Shown here: positions 1 through 14,400 of the stretch, piece after piece | How positions within the stretch are numbered: position 1 is the first letter of the stretch | Layout of the letters: each line of letters begins with the position of its first letter | Assembly: GCA_038380435.1 (NCBI GenBank) | Contig: JAWZYU010000056.1 | Location: forward strand, 930,001-994,000 | From: Ryuthela nishihirai | Taxonomy: Eukaryota; Arthropoda; Arachnida; Araneae; Heptathelidae | DNA length: 64,000 nucleotides | Direction of reading: 5' to 3' | Notes under the pieces: model-generated | The model's database searches: none | Seen by the model: only the letters and a program-made list of their open reading frames with translations | What the model was told of the DNA's origin: nothing | Program-made: the position numbers and the translations under genes

Positions 1-513
1 TTGTAACCATCCACAGTTGTATCGAAAAAAACTGGCCCCATCACACCATCGCTGGACAGTTCACCCCACACAGTGATGACTGGCTGGGTCAGTTCAGTTG
101 TGATAGTCACATGAGGATTTTTATCTGTCCAGTACACAATTATGCCTGTTCACGTGGCCTGACAACTCGAAACAGGCGTCATCTGACCAGATGATCTTAT
201 CGAAAAGGTCTGGTTGGTGAGAAATTTGGTTATTATCTCATAGAATTGCAAACGGCGTTCTGTATTATCTTCCATAAGGCCATGTAAGAGTCTTGGATGG
301 TAAGGCTTCAATTTCAATTTATGCATTAAGCTCTGCAAGGATGTTCTCGGTATGGATAGCTCCTGAGATGCACGTCACATGGACTTTTGGGCTGTTCACG
401 AATGTCAGGGCAACTCTCTTCTCATTCTCCTCTGTCACAGATGTCCGATGATGTCCAGATTTCAGCACATTAACTACTGAACTCGTTGCATCAAATTTAT
501 CTCTGATATGATA
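1..513 (-). pseudogene. Remainder of transposase downstream of the amplified segment (frameshifted, truncated by window edge)
   Basis: On the minus strand, 513 to about 375 reads on from the helix-turn-helix (TIYHIRDKFDATSS, then EENEKRVALTFVNSPK). After a frameshift near 360-385 it continues as LMHKLKLKPYHPRLLHGL and ERRLQFYEIITKF. After another shift near 200 it reads DACFELSGHVNRHN, WTDKNPHVTI, VITVWGELSSDGVMGPVFF. The order matches transposases with a DUF4817-type N-terminal HTH followed by a DDE_3 (IS630/Tc1/mariner) core. The SDDACFELSG segment holds the first catalytic aspartate. The rest of the catalytic core is outside the window. With at least two frameshifts, and a stop codon upstream in the array, it cannot make a full protein. 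Confidence 0.8.
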
Positions 514-1187
514 AATTGTCAGACGTGCTGGTGGAGCAATGCCAAATGCCTCTTGCCAAGCTCTGCGCACCCCATCAGCATTTTCTGTTTTCTAATACTG
601 CTTCAAAATCCACTTTTTCTGTTCTTCACTCAGATTCCCTGCCAGACATGCTGGTGGAGCAATGCCAAATGCCTCTTGCCATGCTCTGCACACCCCCTCA
701 GCATTTTCTGTTTTCTAATACTGCTTCAGAATCCACTTTTTCTGTTCTTCACTCAGATTCCCTGCCAGACATGCTGGTGGAGCAATGCCAAATGCCTCTT
801 GCCATGCTCTGCGCACCCCCTCAGCATTTTCTGTTTTCTAATACTGCTTCAGAATCCACTTTTTCTGTTCTTCACTCAGATTCCCTGCCAGACATGCTGG
901 TGGAGCAATGCCAAATGCCTCTTGCCATGCTCTGCTCACCCCCTCAACATTTTCTGTTTTCTAATACTGCTTCAGAATCCACTTTTTCTGTTCTTCACTC
1001 AGATTCCCTGCCAGACATGCTGGTGGAGCAATGCCAAATGCCTCTTGCCATGCTCTGCGCACCCCCTCAGCATTTTCTGTTTTCTAATACTGCTTCAGAA
1101 TCCACTTTTTCTGTTCTTCACTCAGATTCCCTGCCAGACATGCTGGTGGAGCAATGCCAAATGCCTCTTGCCATGCTCTGCGCACCC

Positions 1188-4100
1188 CCTAAGCATTTTC
1201 TGTTTTCTAATACTGCTTCAGAATCCACTTTTTCTGTTCTTCACTCAGATTCCTTGCCAGACATGCTGGTGGAGCAATGCCTCTTGCCATGCTCTGCGCA
1301 CCCTCTCAGCATTTTCTGTTTTCTAATACTGCTTCAGAATCCACTTTTTCAGTTCTTCACTCAGATTCCTTGCCAGACATGCTGGTGGAGCAATGCCTCT
1401 TGCCATGCTCTGCGCACCCTCTCAGCATTTTCTGTTTTCTAATACTGCTTCAGAATCCACTTTTTCAGTTCTTCACTCAGATTCCCTGCCAGACATGCTG
1501 GTGGAGCAATGCCTCTTGCCATGCTCTGCGCACCCTCTCAGCATTTTCTGTTTTCTAATACTGCTTCAGAATCCACTTTTTCTGTTCTTCACTCAGATTC
1601 CCTGCCAGACATGCTGGTGGAGCAATGCCTCTTGCCATGCTCTGCGCACCCTCTCAGCATTTTCTGTTTTCTAATACTGCTTCAGAATCCACTTTTTCAG
1701 TTCTTCACTCAGATTCCTTGCCAGACATGCTGGTGGAGCAATGCCTCTTGCCATGCTCTGCACACCCCATCAGCATTTTATGTTTTCTAATACTGCTTCA
1801 GAATCCACTTTTTCTGTTCTTCACTCAGATTCCCTGCCAGACATGCTGGTGGAGCAATGCCAAATGCCTCTTGCCATGCTCTGCGCACCCTCTCAGCATT
1901 TTCTGTTTTCTAATACTGCTTCAGAATCCACTTTTTCTGTTCTTCACTCAGATTCCCTGCCAGACATGCTGGTGGAGCAATGCCAAATGCCTCTTGCCAT
2001 GCTCTGCGCACCCCCTCAGCATTTTCTGTTTTCTAATACTGCTTCAGAATCCACTTTTTCTGTTCTTCACTCAGATTCCCTGCCAGACATGCTGGTGGAG
2101 CAATGCCAAATGCCTCTTGCCATGCTCTGCTCACCCCCTCAGCATTTTCTGTTTTCTAATACTGCTTCAGAATCCACTTTTTCTGTTCTTCACTCAGATT
2201 CCTTGCCAGACATGCTGGTGGAGCAATGCCTCTTGCCATGCTCTGCGCACCCTCTCAGCATTTTCTGTTTTCTAATACTGCTTCAGAATCCACTTTTTCA
2301 GTTCTTCACTCAGATTCCTTGCCAGACATGCTGGTGGAGCAATGCCTCTTGCCATGCTCTGCACACCCCATCAGCATTTTATGTTTTCTAATACTGCTTC
2401 AGAATCCACTTTTTCTGTTCTTCACTCAGATTCCCTGCCAGACATGCTGGTGGAGCAATGCCAAATGCCTCTTGCCATGCTCTGCACACCCTCTCAGCAT
2501 TTTCTGTTTTCTAATACTGCTTCAGAATCCACTTTTTCTGTTCTTCACTCAGATTCCCTGCCAGACATGCTGGTGGAGCAATGCCAAATGCCTCTTGCCA
2601 TGCTCTGCGCACCCCCTCAGCATTTTCTGTTTTCTAATACTGCTTCAGAATCCACTTTTTCTGTTCTTCACTCAGATTCCCTGCCAGACATGCTGGTGGA
2701 GCAATGCCAAATGCCTCTTGCCATGCTCTGCTCACCCCCTCAACATTTTCTGTTTTCTAATACTGCTTCAGAATCCACTTTTTCTGTTCTTCACTCAGAT
2801 TCCCTGCCAGACATGCTGGTGGAGCAATGCCAAATGCCTCTTGCCATGCTCTGCGCACCCCCTCAGCATTTTCTGTTTTCTAATACTGCTTCAGAATCCA
2901 CTTTTTCTGTTCTTCACTCAGATTCCTTGCCAGACATGCTGGTGGAGCAATGCCTCTTGCCATGCTCTGCACACCCCATCAGCATTTTATGTTTTCTAAT
3001 ACTGCTTCAGAATCCACTTTTTCTGTTCTTCACTCAGATTCCCTGCCAGACATGCTGGTGGAGCAATGCCAAATGCCTCTTGCCATGCTCTGCGCACCCC
3101 TCAGCATTTTCTGTTTTCTAATACTGCTTCAGAATCCACTTTTTCTGTTCTTCACTCAGATTCCCTGCCAGACATGCTGGTGGAGCAATGCCAAATGCCT
3201 CTTGCCATGCTCTGCGCACCCCCTCAACATTTTCTGTTTTCTAATACTGCTTCAGAATCCACTTTTTCTGTTCTTCACTCAGATTCCCTGCCAGACATGC
3301 TGGTGGAGCAATGCCAAATGCCTCTTGCCATGCTCTGCGCACCCCCTCAGCATTTTCTGTTTTCTAATACTGCTTCAGAATCCACTTTTTCTGTTCTTCA
3401 CTCAGATTCCCTGCCAGACATGCTGGTGGAGCAATGCCAAATGCCTCTTGCCATGCTCTGCGCACCCTCTCAGCATTTTCTGTTTTCTAATACTGCTTCA
3501 GAATCCACTTTTTCTGTTCTTCACTCAGATTCCCTGCCAGACATGCTGGTGGAGCAATGCCAAATGCCTCTTGCCATGCTCTGCGCACCCTCTCAGCATT
3601 TTCTGTTTTCTAATACTGCTTCAGAATCCACTTTTTCTGTTCTTCACTCAGATTCCCTGCCAGACATGCTGGTGGAGCAATGCCAAATGCCTCTTGCCAT
3701 GCTCTGCACACCCTCTCAGCATTTTCTGTTTTCTAATACTGCTTCAGAATCCACTTTTTCTGTTCTTCACTCAGATTCCCTGCCAGACATGCTGGTGGAG
3801 CAATGCCAAATGCCTCTTGCCATGCTCTGCGCACCCCATCAGCATTTTATGTTTTCTAATACTGCTTCAGAGTCCAATTTTTCTGTTCTTCACTCAGATT
3901 CCCTGCCAGACATGCTGGTGGAGCAATGCCAAATGCCTCTTGCCATGCTCTGCTCACCCCCTCAACATTTTCTGTTTTCTAATACTGCTTCAGAATCCAC
4001 TTTTTCTGTTCTTCACTCAGATTCCCTGCCAGACATGCTGGTGGAGCAATGCCAAATGCCTCTTGCCATGCTCTGCTCACCCCCTCAACATTTTCTGTTT

Positions 4101-7100
4101 TCTAATACTGCTTCAGAATCCACTTTTTCTGTTCTTCACTCAGATTCCCTGCCAGACATGCTGGTGGAGCAATGCCAAATGCCTCTTGCCATGCTCTGCG
4201 CACCCCCTCAGCATTTTCTGTTTTCTAATACTGCTTCAGAATCCACTTTTTCTGTTCTTCACTCAGATTCCCTGCCAGACATGCTGGTGGAGCAATGCCA
4301 AATGCCTCTTGCCATGCTCTGCTCACCCCCTCAACATTTTCTGTTTTCTAATACTGCTTCAGAATCCACTTTTTCTGTTCTTCACTCAGATTCCCTGCCA
4401 GACATGCTGGTGGAGCAATGCCAAATGCCTCTTGCCATGCTCTGCGCACCCCCTCAGCATTTTCTGTTTTCTAATACTGCTTCAGAATCCACTTTTTCTG
4501 TTCTTCACTCAGATTCCCTGCCAGACATGCTGGTGGAGCAATGCCAAATGCCTCTTGCCATGCTCTGCGCACCCCCTAAGCATTTTCTGTTTTCTAATAC
4601 TGCTTCAGAATCCACTTTTTCTGTTCTTCACTCAGATTCCTTGCCAGACATGCTGGTGGAGCAATGCCTCTTGCCATGCTCTGCGCACCCTCTCAGCATT
4701 TTCTGTTTTCTAATACTGCTTCAGAATCCACTTTTTCAGTTCTTCACTCAGATTCCTTGCCAGACATGCTGGTGGAGCAATGCCTCTTGCCATGCTCTGC
4801 GCACCCTCTCAGCATTTTCTGTTTTCTAATACTGCTTCAGAATCCACTTTTTCAGTTCTTCACTCAGATTCCCTGCCAGACATGCTGGTGGAGCAATGCC
4901 TCTTGCCATGCTCTGCGCACCCTCTCAGCATTTTCTGTTTTCTAATACTGCTTCAGAATCCACTTTTTCTGTTCTTCACTCAGATTCCCTGCCAGACATG
5001 CTGGTGGAGCAATGCCTCTTGCCATGCTCTGCGCACCCTCTCAGCATTTTCTGTTTTCTAATACTGCTTCAGAATCCACTTTTTCAGTTCTTCACTCAGA
5101 TTCCTTGCCAGACATGCTGGTGGAGCAATGCCTCTTGCCATGCTCTGCACACCCCATCAGCATTTTATGTTTTCTAATACTGCTTCAGAATCCACTTTTT
5201 CTGTTCTTCACTCAGATTCCCTGCCAGACATGCTGGTGGAGCAATGCCAAATGCCTCTTGCCATGCTCTGCGCACCCTCTCAGCATTTTCTGTTTTCTAA
5301 TACTGCTTCAGAATCCACTTTTTCTGTTCTTCACTCAGATTCCCTGCCAGACATGCTGGTGGAGCAATGCCAAATGCCTCTTGCCATGCTCTGCGCACCC
5401 CCTCAGCATTTTCTGTTTTCTAATACTGCTTCAGAATCCACTTTTTCTGTTCTTCACTCAGATTCCCTGCCAGACATGCTGGTGGAGCAATGCCAAATGC
5501 CTCTTGCCATGCTCTGCTCACCCCCTCAGCATTTTCTGTTTTCTAATACTGCTTCAGAATCCACTTTTTCTGTTCTTCACTCAGATTCCTTGCCAGACAT
5601 GCTGGTGGAGCAATGCCTCTTGCCATGCTCTGCGCACCCTCTCAGCATTTTCTGTTTTCTAATACTGCTTCAGAATCCACTTTTTCAGTTCTTCACTCAG
5701 ATTCCTTGCCAGACATGCTGGTGGAGCAATGCCTCTTGCCATGCTCTGCACACCCCATCAGCATTTTATGTTTTCTAATACTGCTTCAGAATCCACTTTT
5801 TCTGTTCTTCACTCAGATTCCCTGCCAGACATGCTGGTGGAGCAATGCCAAATGCCTCTTGCCATGCTCTGCACACCCTCTCAGCATTTTCTGTTTTCTA
5901 ATACTGCTTCAGAATCCACTTTTTCTGTTCTTCACTCAGATTCCCTGCCAGACATGCTGGTGGAGCAATGCCAAATGCCTCTTGCCATGCTCTGCGCACC
6001 CCCTCAGCATTTTCTGTTTTCTAATACTGCTTCAGAATCCACTTTTTCTGTTCTTCACTCAGATTCCCTGCCAGACATGCTGGTGGAGCAATGCCAAATG
6101 CCTCTTGCCATGCTCTGCTCACCCCCTCAACATTTTCTGTTTTCTAATACTGCTTCAGAATCCACTTTTTCTGTTCTTCACTCAGATTCCCTGCCAGACA
6201 TGCTGGTGGAGCAATGCCAAATGCCTCTTGCCATGCTCTGCGCACCCCCTCAGCATTTTCTGTTTTCTAATACTGCTTCAGAATCCACTTTTTCTGTTCT
6301 TCACTCAGATTCCTTGCCAGACATGCTGGTGGAGCAATGCCTCTTGCCATGCTCTGCACACCCCATCAGCATTTTATGTTTTCTAATACTGCTTCAGAAT
6401 CCACTTTTTCTGTTCTTCACTCAGATTCCCTGCCAGACATGCTGGTGGAGCAATGCCAAATGCCTCTTGCCATGCTCTGCGCACCCCTCAGCATTTTCTG
6501 TTTTCTAATACTGCTTCAGAATCCACTTTTTCTGTTCTTCACTCAGATTCCCTGCCAGACATGCTGGTGGAGCAATGCCAAATGCCTCTTGCCATGCTCT
6601 GCGCACCCCCTCAACATTTTCTGTTTTCTAATACTGCTTCAGAATCCACTTTTTCTGTTCTTCACTCAGATTCCCTGCCAGACATGCTGGTGGAGCAATG
6701 CCAAATGCCTCTTGCCATGCTCTGCGCACCCCCTCAGCATTTTCTGTTTTCTAATACTGCTTCAGAATCCACTTTTTCTGTTCTTCACTCAGATTCCCTG
6801 CCAGACATGCTGGTGGAGCAATGCCAAATGCCTCTTGCCATGCTCTGCGCACCCTCTCAGCATTTTCTGTTTTCTAATACTGCTTCAGAATCCACTTTTT
6901 CTGTTCTTCACTCAGATTCCCTGCCAGACATGCTGGTGGAGCAATGCCAAATGCCTCTTGCCATGCTCTGCGCACCCTCTCAGCATTTTCTGTTTTCTAA
7001 TACTGCTTCAGAATCCACTTTTTCTGTTCTTCACTCAGATTCCCTGCCAGACATGCTGGTGGAGCAATGCCAAATGCCTCTTGCCATGCTCTGCACACCC

Positions 7101-7961
7101 TCTCAGCATTTTCTGTTTTCTAATACTGCTTCAGAATCCACTTTTTCTGTTCTTCACTCAGATTCCCTGCCAGACATGCTGGTGGAGCAATGCCAAATGC
7201 CTCTTGCCATGCTCTGCGCACCCCATCAGCATTTTATGTTTTCTAATACTGCTTCAGAGTCCAATTTTTCTGTTCTTCACTCAGATTCCCTGCCAGACAT
7301 GCTGGTGGAGCAATGCCAAATGCCTCTTGCCATGCTCTGCTCACCCCCTCAACATTTTCTGTTTTCTAATACTGCTTCAGAATCCACTTTTTCTGTTCTT
7401 CACTCAGATTCCCTGCCAGACATGCTGGTGGAGCAATGCCAAATGCCTCTTGCCATGCTCTGCTCACCCCCTCAACATTTTCTGTTTTCTAATACTGCTT
7501 CAGAATCCACTTTTTCTGTTCTTCACTCAGATTCCCTGCCAGACATGCTGGTGGAGCAATGCCAAATGCCTCTTGCCATGCTCTGCGCACCCCCTCAGCA
7601 TTTTCTGTTTTCTAATACTGCTTCAGAATCCACTTTTTCTGTTCTTCACTCAGATTCCCTGCCAGACATGCTGGTGGAGCAATGCCAAATGCCTCTTGCC
7701 ATGCTCTGCTCACCCCCTCAACATTTTCTGTTTTCTAATACTGCTTCAGAATCCACTTTTTCTGTTCTTCACTCAGATTCCCTGCCAGACATGCTGGTGG
7801 AGCAATGCCAAATGCCTCTTGCCATGCTCTGCGCACCCCCTCAGCATTTTCTGTTTTCTAATACTGCTTCAGAATCCACTTTTTCTGTTCTTCACTCAGA
7901 TTCCCTGCCAGACATGCTGGTGGAGCAATGCCAAATGCCTCTTGCCATGCTCTGCTCACCC
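1188..7961. repeat. Higher-order repeat: two copies of a 3,387-bp, 28-unit block
   Basis: Landmark variants recur at a fixed 3,387-bp offset. The rare CCCTAAGC variant is at 1,191 and 4,578; runs of 116-bp units are at 1,277-1,800 and 4,664-5,187; the 122-bp unit is at about 3,097 and 6,484; the GAGTCCAATT variant is at about 3,870 and 7,257. The length equals 28 x 123 minus eight 7-bp deletions and one 1-bp deletion. The outer limits given are approximate. Confidence 0.8.
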
Positions 7962-8419
7962 CCTCAACATTTTCTGTTTTCTAATACTGCTTCAGAATCC
8001 ACTTTTTCTGTTCTTCACTCAGATTCCCTGCCAGACATGCTGGTGGAGCAATGCCAAATGCCTCTTGCCATGCTCTGCTCACCCCCTCAACATTTTCTGT
8101 TTTCTAATACTGCTTCAGAATCCACTTTTTCTGTTCTTCACTCAGATTCCCTGCCAGACATGCTGGTGGAGCAATGCCAAATGCCTCTTGCCATGCTCTG
8201 CGCACCCTCTCAGCATTTTCTGTTTTCTAATACTGCTTCAGAATCCACTTTTTCTGTTCTTCACTCAGATTCCCTGCCAGACATGCTGGTGGAGCAATGC
8301 CAAATGCCTCTTGCCATGCTCTGCTCACCCCCTCAACATTTTCTGTTTTCTAATACTGCTTCAGAATCCACTTTTTCTGTTCTTCACTCAGATTCCTTGC
8401 CAGACATGCTGGTGGAGCA

Positions 8420-11400
8420 ATGCCTCTTGCCATGCTCTGCTCACCCCCTCAACATTTTCTGTTTTCTAATACTGCTTCAGAATCCACTTTTTCTGTTCTT
8501 CACTCAGATTCCCTGCCAGACATGCTGGTGGAGCAATGCCAAATGCCTCTTGCCATGCTCTGCTCACCCCCTCAACATTTTCTGTTTTCTAATACTGCTT
8601 CAGAATCCACTTTTTCTGTTCTTCACTCAGATTCCCTGCCAGACATGCTGGTGGAGCAATGCCAAATGCCTCTTGCCATGCTCTGCGCACCCCCTCAGCA
8701 TTTTCTGTTTTCTAATACTGCTTCAGAATCCACTTTTTCTGTTCTTCACTCAGATTCCCTGCCAGACATGCTGGTGGAGCAATGCCAAATGCCTCTTGCC
8801 ATGCTCTGCTCACCCCCTCAACATTTTCTGTTTTCTAATACTGCTTCAGAATCCACTTTTTCTGTTCTTCACTCAGATTCCCTGCCAGACATGCTGGTGG
8901 AGCAATGCCAAATGCCTCTTGCCATGCTCTGCGCACCCCCTCAGCATTTTCTGTTTTCTAATACTGCTTCAGAATCCACTTTTTCTGTTCTTCACTCAGA
9001 TTCCCTGCCAGACATGCTGGTGGAGCAATGCCAAATGCCTCTTGCCATGCTCTGCTCACCCCCTCAACATTTTCTGTTTTCTAATACTGCTTCAGAATCC
9101 ACTTTTTCTGTTCTTCACTCAGATTCCCTGCCAGACATGCTGGTGGAGCAATGCCAAATGCCTCTTGCCATGCTCTGCTCACCCCCTCAACATTTTCTGT
9201 TTTCTAATACTGCTTCAGAATCCACTTTTTCTGTTCTTCACTCAGATTCCCTGCCAGACATGCTGGTGGAGCAATGCCAAATGCCTCTTGCCATGCTCTG
9301 CGCACCCTCTCAGCATTTTCTGTTTTCTAATACTGCTTCAGAATCCACTTTTTCTGTTCTTCACTCAGATTCCCTGCCAGACATGCTGGTGGAGCAATGC
9401 CAAATGCCTCTTGCCATGCTCTGCTCACCCCCTCAACATTTTCTGTTTTCTAATACTGCTTCAGAATCCACTTTTTCTGTTCTTCACTCAGATTCCCTGC
9501 CAGACATGCTGGTGGAGCAATGCCAAATGCCTCTTGCCATGCTCTGCGCACCCCCTCAGCATTTTCTGTTTTCTAATACTGCTTCAGAATCCACTTTTTC
9601 TGTTCTTCACTCAGATTCCTTGCCAGACATGCTGGTGGAGCAATGCCAAATGCCTCTTGCCATGCTCTGTGCACCCCCTCAGCATTTTCTGTTTTCTAAT
9701 ACTGCTTCAGAATCCACTTTTTCTGTTCTTCACTCAGATTCCTTGCCAGACATGCTGGTGGAACAATGCCTCTTGCCATGCTCTGCACACCCTCTCAGCA
9801 TTTTCTGTTTTCTAACACTGCTTCAGAATCCACTTTTTCTGTTCTTCACTCAGATTCCCTGCCAGACATGCTGGTGGAGCAATGCCAAATGCCTCTTGCC
9901 ATGCTCTGCGCACCCCATCAGCATTTTATGTTTTCTAATACTGCTTCAGAGTCCAATTTTTCTGTTCTTCACTCAGATTCCCTGCCAGACATGCTGGTGG
10001 AGCAATGCCAAATGCCTCTTGCCATGCTCTGCGCACCCCATCAGCATTTTATGTTTTCTAATACTGCTTCAGAATCCACTTTTTCTGTTCTTCACTCAGA
10101 TTCCCTGCCAGACATGCTGGTGGAGCAATGCCAAATGCCTCTTGCCATGCTCTGCTCACCCCCTCAACATTTTCTGTTTTCTAATACTGCTTCAGAATCC
10201 ACTTTTTCTGTTCTTCACTCAGATTCCCTGCCAGACATGCTGGTGGAGCAATGCCAAATGCCTCTTGCCATGCTCTGCGCATCCCCTCAGCATTTTCTGT
10301 TTTCTAATACTGCTTCAGAATCCACTTTTTCTGTTCTTCACTCAGATTCCCTGCCAGACATGCTGGTGGAGCAATGCCAAATGCCTCTTGCCATGCTCTG
10401 CTCACCCCCTCAACATTTTCTGTTTTCTAATACTGCTTCAGAATCCACTTTTTCTGTTCTTCACTCAGATTCCCTGCCAGACATGCTGGTGGAGCAATGC
10501 CAAATGCCTCTTGCCATGCTCTGCGCACCCCCTCAGCATTTTCTGTTTTCTAATACTGCTTCAGAATCCACTTTTTCTGTTCTTCACTCAGATTCCTTGC
10601 CAGACATGCTGGTGGAGCAATGCCAAATGCCTCTTGCCATGCTCTGTGCACCCCCTCAGCATTTTCTGTTTTCTAATACTGCTTCAGAATCCACTTTTTC
10701 TGTTCTTCACTCAGATTCCCTGCCAGACATGCTGGTGGAGCAATGCCAAATGCCTCTTGCCATGCTCTGCGCACCCTCTCAGCATTTTCTGTTTTCTAAT
10801 ACTGCTTCAGAATCCACTTTTTCAGTTCTTCACTCAGATTCCCTGCCAGACATGCTGGTGGAACAATGCCTCTTGCCATGCTCTGCGCACCCTCTCAGCA
10901 TTTTCTGTTTTCTAATACTGCTTCAGAATCCACTTTTTCTGTTCTTCACTCAGATTCCCTGCCAGACATGCTGGTGGAGCAATGCCAAATGCCTCTTGCC
11001 ATGCTCTGCGCACCCCATCAGCATTTTATGTTTTCTAATACTGCTTCAGAATCCACTTTTTCTGTTCTTCACTCAGATTCCCTGCCAGACATGCTGGTGG
11101 AGCAATGCCAAATGCCTCTTGCCATGCTCTGCGCACCCCCTCAGCATTTTCTGTTTTCTAATACTGCTTCAGTATCCACTTTTTCTGTTCTTCACTCAGA
11201 TTCCTTGCCAGACATGCTGGTGGAGCAATGCCTCTTGCCATGCTCTGCACACCCCATCAGCATTTTATGTTTTCTAATACTGCTTCAGAATCCACTTTTT
11301 CTGTTCTTCACTCAGATTCCCTGCCAGACATGCTGGTGGAGCAATGCCAAATGCCTCTTGCCATGCTCTGCGCACCCTCTCAGCATTTTCTGTTTTCTAA

Positions 11401-14400
11401 TACTGCTTCAGAATCCACTTTTTCTGTTCTTCACTCAGATTCCCTGCCAGACATGCTGGTGGAGCAATGCCAAATGCCTCTTGCCATGCTCTGCGCACCC
11501 TCTCAGCATTTTCTGTTTTCTAATACTGCTTCAGAATCCACTTTTTCTGTTCTTCACTCAGATTCCCTGCCAGACATGCTGGTGGAGCAATGCCAAATGC
11601 CTCTTGCCATGCTCTGCACACCCTCTCAGCATTTTCTGTTTTCTAATACTGCTTCAGAATCCACTTTTTCTGTTCTTCACTCAGATTCCCTGCCAGACAT
11701 GCTGGTGGAGCAATGCCAAATGCCTCTTGCCATGCTCTGCGCACCCCATCAGCATTTTATGTTTTCTAATACTGCTTCAGAGTCCAATTTTTCTGTTCTT
11801 CACTCAGATTCCCTGCCAGACATGCTGGTGGAGCAATGCAAAATGCCTCTTGCCATGCTCTGCTCACCCCCTCAACATTTTCTGTTTTCTAATACTGCTT
11901 CAGAATCCACTTTTTCTGTTCTTCACTCAGATTCCCTGCCAGACATGCTGGTGGAGCAATGCCAAATGCCTCTTGCCATGCTCTGCTCACCCCCTCAACA
12001 TTTTCTGTTTTCTAATACTGCTTCAGAATCCACTTTTTCTGTTCTTCACTCAGATTCCCTGCCAGACATGCTGGTGGAGCAATGCCAAATGCCTCTTGCC
12101 ATGCTCTGCGCACCCCCTCAGCATTTTCTGTTTTCTAATACTGCTTCAGAATCCACTTTTTCTGTTCTTCACTCAGATTCCCTGCCAGACATGCTGGTGG
12201 AGCAATGCCAAATGCCTCTTGCCATGCTCTGCTCACCCCCTCAACATTTTCTGTTTTCTAATACTGCTTCAGAATCCACTTTTTCTGTTCTTCACTCAGA
12301 TTCCCTGCCAGACATGCTGGTGGAGCAATGCCAAATGCCTCTTGCCATGCTCTGCGCACCCCCTCAGCATTTTCTGTTTTCTAATACTGCTTCAGAATCC
12401 ACTTTTTCTGTTCTTCACTCAGATTCCCTGCCAGACATGCTGGTGGAGCAATGCCAAATGCCTCTTGCCATGCTCTGCTCACCCCCTCAACATTTTCTGT
12501 TTTCTAATACTGCTTCAGAATCCACTTTTTCTGTTCTTCACTCAGATTCCCTGCCAGACATGCTGGTGGAGCAATGCCAAATGCCTCTTGCCATGCTCTG
12601 CGCACCCCATCAGCATTTTATGTTTTCTAATACTGCTTCAGAGTCCAATTTTTCTGTTCTTCACTCAGATTCCCTGCCAGACATGCTGGTGGAGCAATGC
12701 AAAATGCCTCTTGCCATGCTCTGCTCACCCCCTCAACATTTTCTGTTTTCTAATACTGCTTCAGAATCCACTTTTTCTGTTCTTCACTCAGATTCCCTGC
12801 CAGACATGCTGGTGGAGCAATGCCAAATGCCTCTTGCCATGCTCTGCTCACCCCCTCAACATTTTCTGTTTTCTAATACTGCTTCAGAATCCACTTTTTC
12901 TGTTCTTCACTCAGATTCCCTGCCAGACATGCTGGTGGAGCAATGCCAAATGCCTCTTGCCATGCTCTGCGCACCCCCTCAGCATTTTCTGTTTTCTAAT
13001 ACTGCTTCAGAATCCACTTTTTCTGTTCTTCACTCAGATTCCCTGCCAGACATGCTGGTGGAGCAATGCCAAATGCCTCTTGCCATGCTCTGCTCACCCC
13101 CTCAACATTTTCTGTTTTCTAATACTGCTTCAGAATCCACTTTTTCTGTTCTTCACTCAGATTCCCTGCCAGACATGCTGGTGGAGCAATGCCAAATGCC
13201 TCTTGCCATGCTCTGCGCACCCCCTCAGCATTTTCTGTTTTCTAATACTGCTTCAGAATCCACTTTTTCTGTTCTTCACTCAGATTCCCTGCCAGACATG
13301 CTGGTGGAGCAATGCCAAATGCCTCTTGCCATGCTCTGCTCACCCCCTCAACATTTTCTGTTTTCTAATACTGCTTCAGAATCCACTTTTTCTGTTCTTC
13401 ACTCAGATTCCCTGCCAGACATGCTGGTGGAGCAATGCCAAATGCCTCTTGCCATGCTCTGCGCACCCTCTCAGCATTTTCTGTTTTCTAATACTGCTTC
13501 AGAATCCACTTTTTCTGTTCTTCACTCAGATTCCCTGCCAGACATGCTGGTGGAGCAATGCCAAATGCCTCTTGCCATGCTCTGCTCACCCCCTCAACAT
13601 TTTCTGTTTTCTAATACTGCTTCAGAATCCACTTTTTCTGTTCTTCACTCAGATTCCTTGCCAGACATGCTGGTGGAGCAATGCCTCTTGCCATGCTCTG
13701 CTCACCCCCTCAACATTTTCTGTTTTCTAATACTGCTTCAGAATCCACTTTTTCTGTTCTTCACTCAGATTCCCTGCCAGACATGCTGGTGGAGCAATGC
13801 CAAATGCCTCTTGCCATGCTCTGCTCACCCCCTCAACATTTTCTGTTTTCTAATACTGCTTCAGAATCCACTTTTTCTGTTCTTCACTCAGATTCCCTGC
13901 CAGACATGCTGGTGGAGCAATGCCAAATGCCTCTTGCCATGCTCTGCGCACCCCCTCAGCATTTTCTGTTTTCTAATACTGCTTCAGAATCCACTTTTTC
14001 TGTTCTTCACTCAGATTCCCTGCCAGACATGCTGGTGGAGCAATGCCAAATGCCTCTTGCCATGCTCTGCTCACCCCCTCAACATTTTCTGTTTTCTAAT
14101 ACTGCTTCAGAATCCACTTTTTCTGTTCTTCACTCAGATTCCCTGCCAGACATGCTGGTGGAGCAATGCCAAATGCCTCTTGCCATGCTCTGCGCACCCC
14201 CTCAGCATTTTCTGTTTTCTAATACTGCTTCAGAATCCACTTTTTCTGTTCTTCACTCAGATTCCCTGCCAGACATGCTGGTGGAGCAATGCCAAATGCC
14301 TCTTGCCATGCTCTGCTCACCCCCTCAACATTTTCTGTTTTCTAATACTGCTTCAGAATCCACTTTTTCTGTTCTTCACTCAGATTCCCTGCCAGACATG

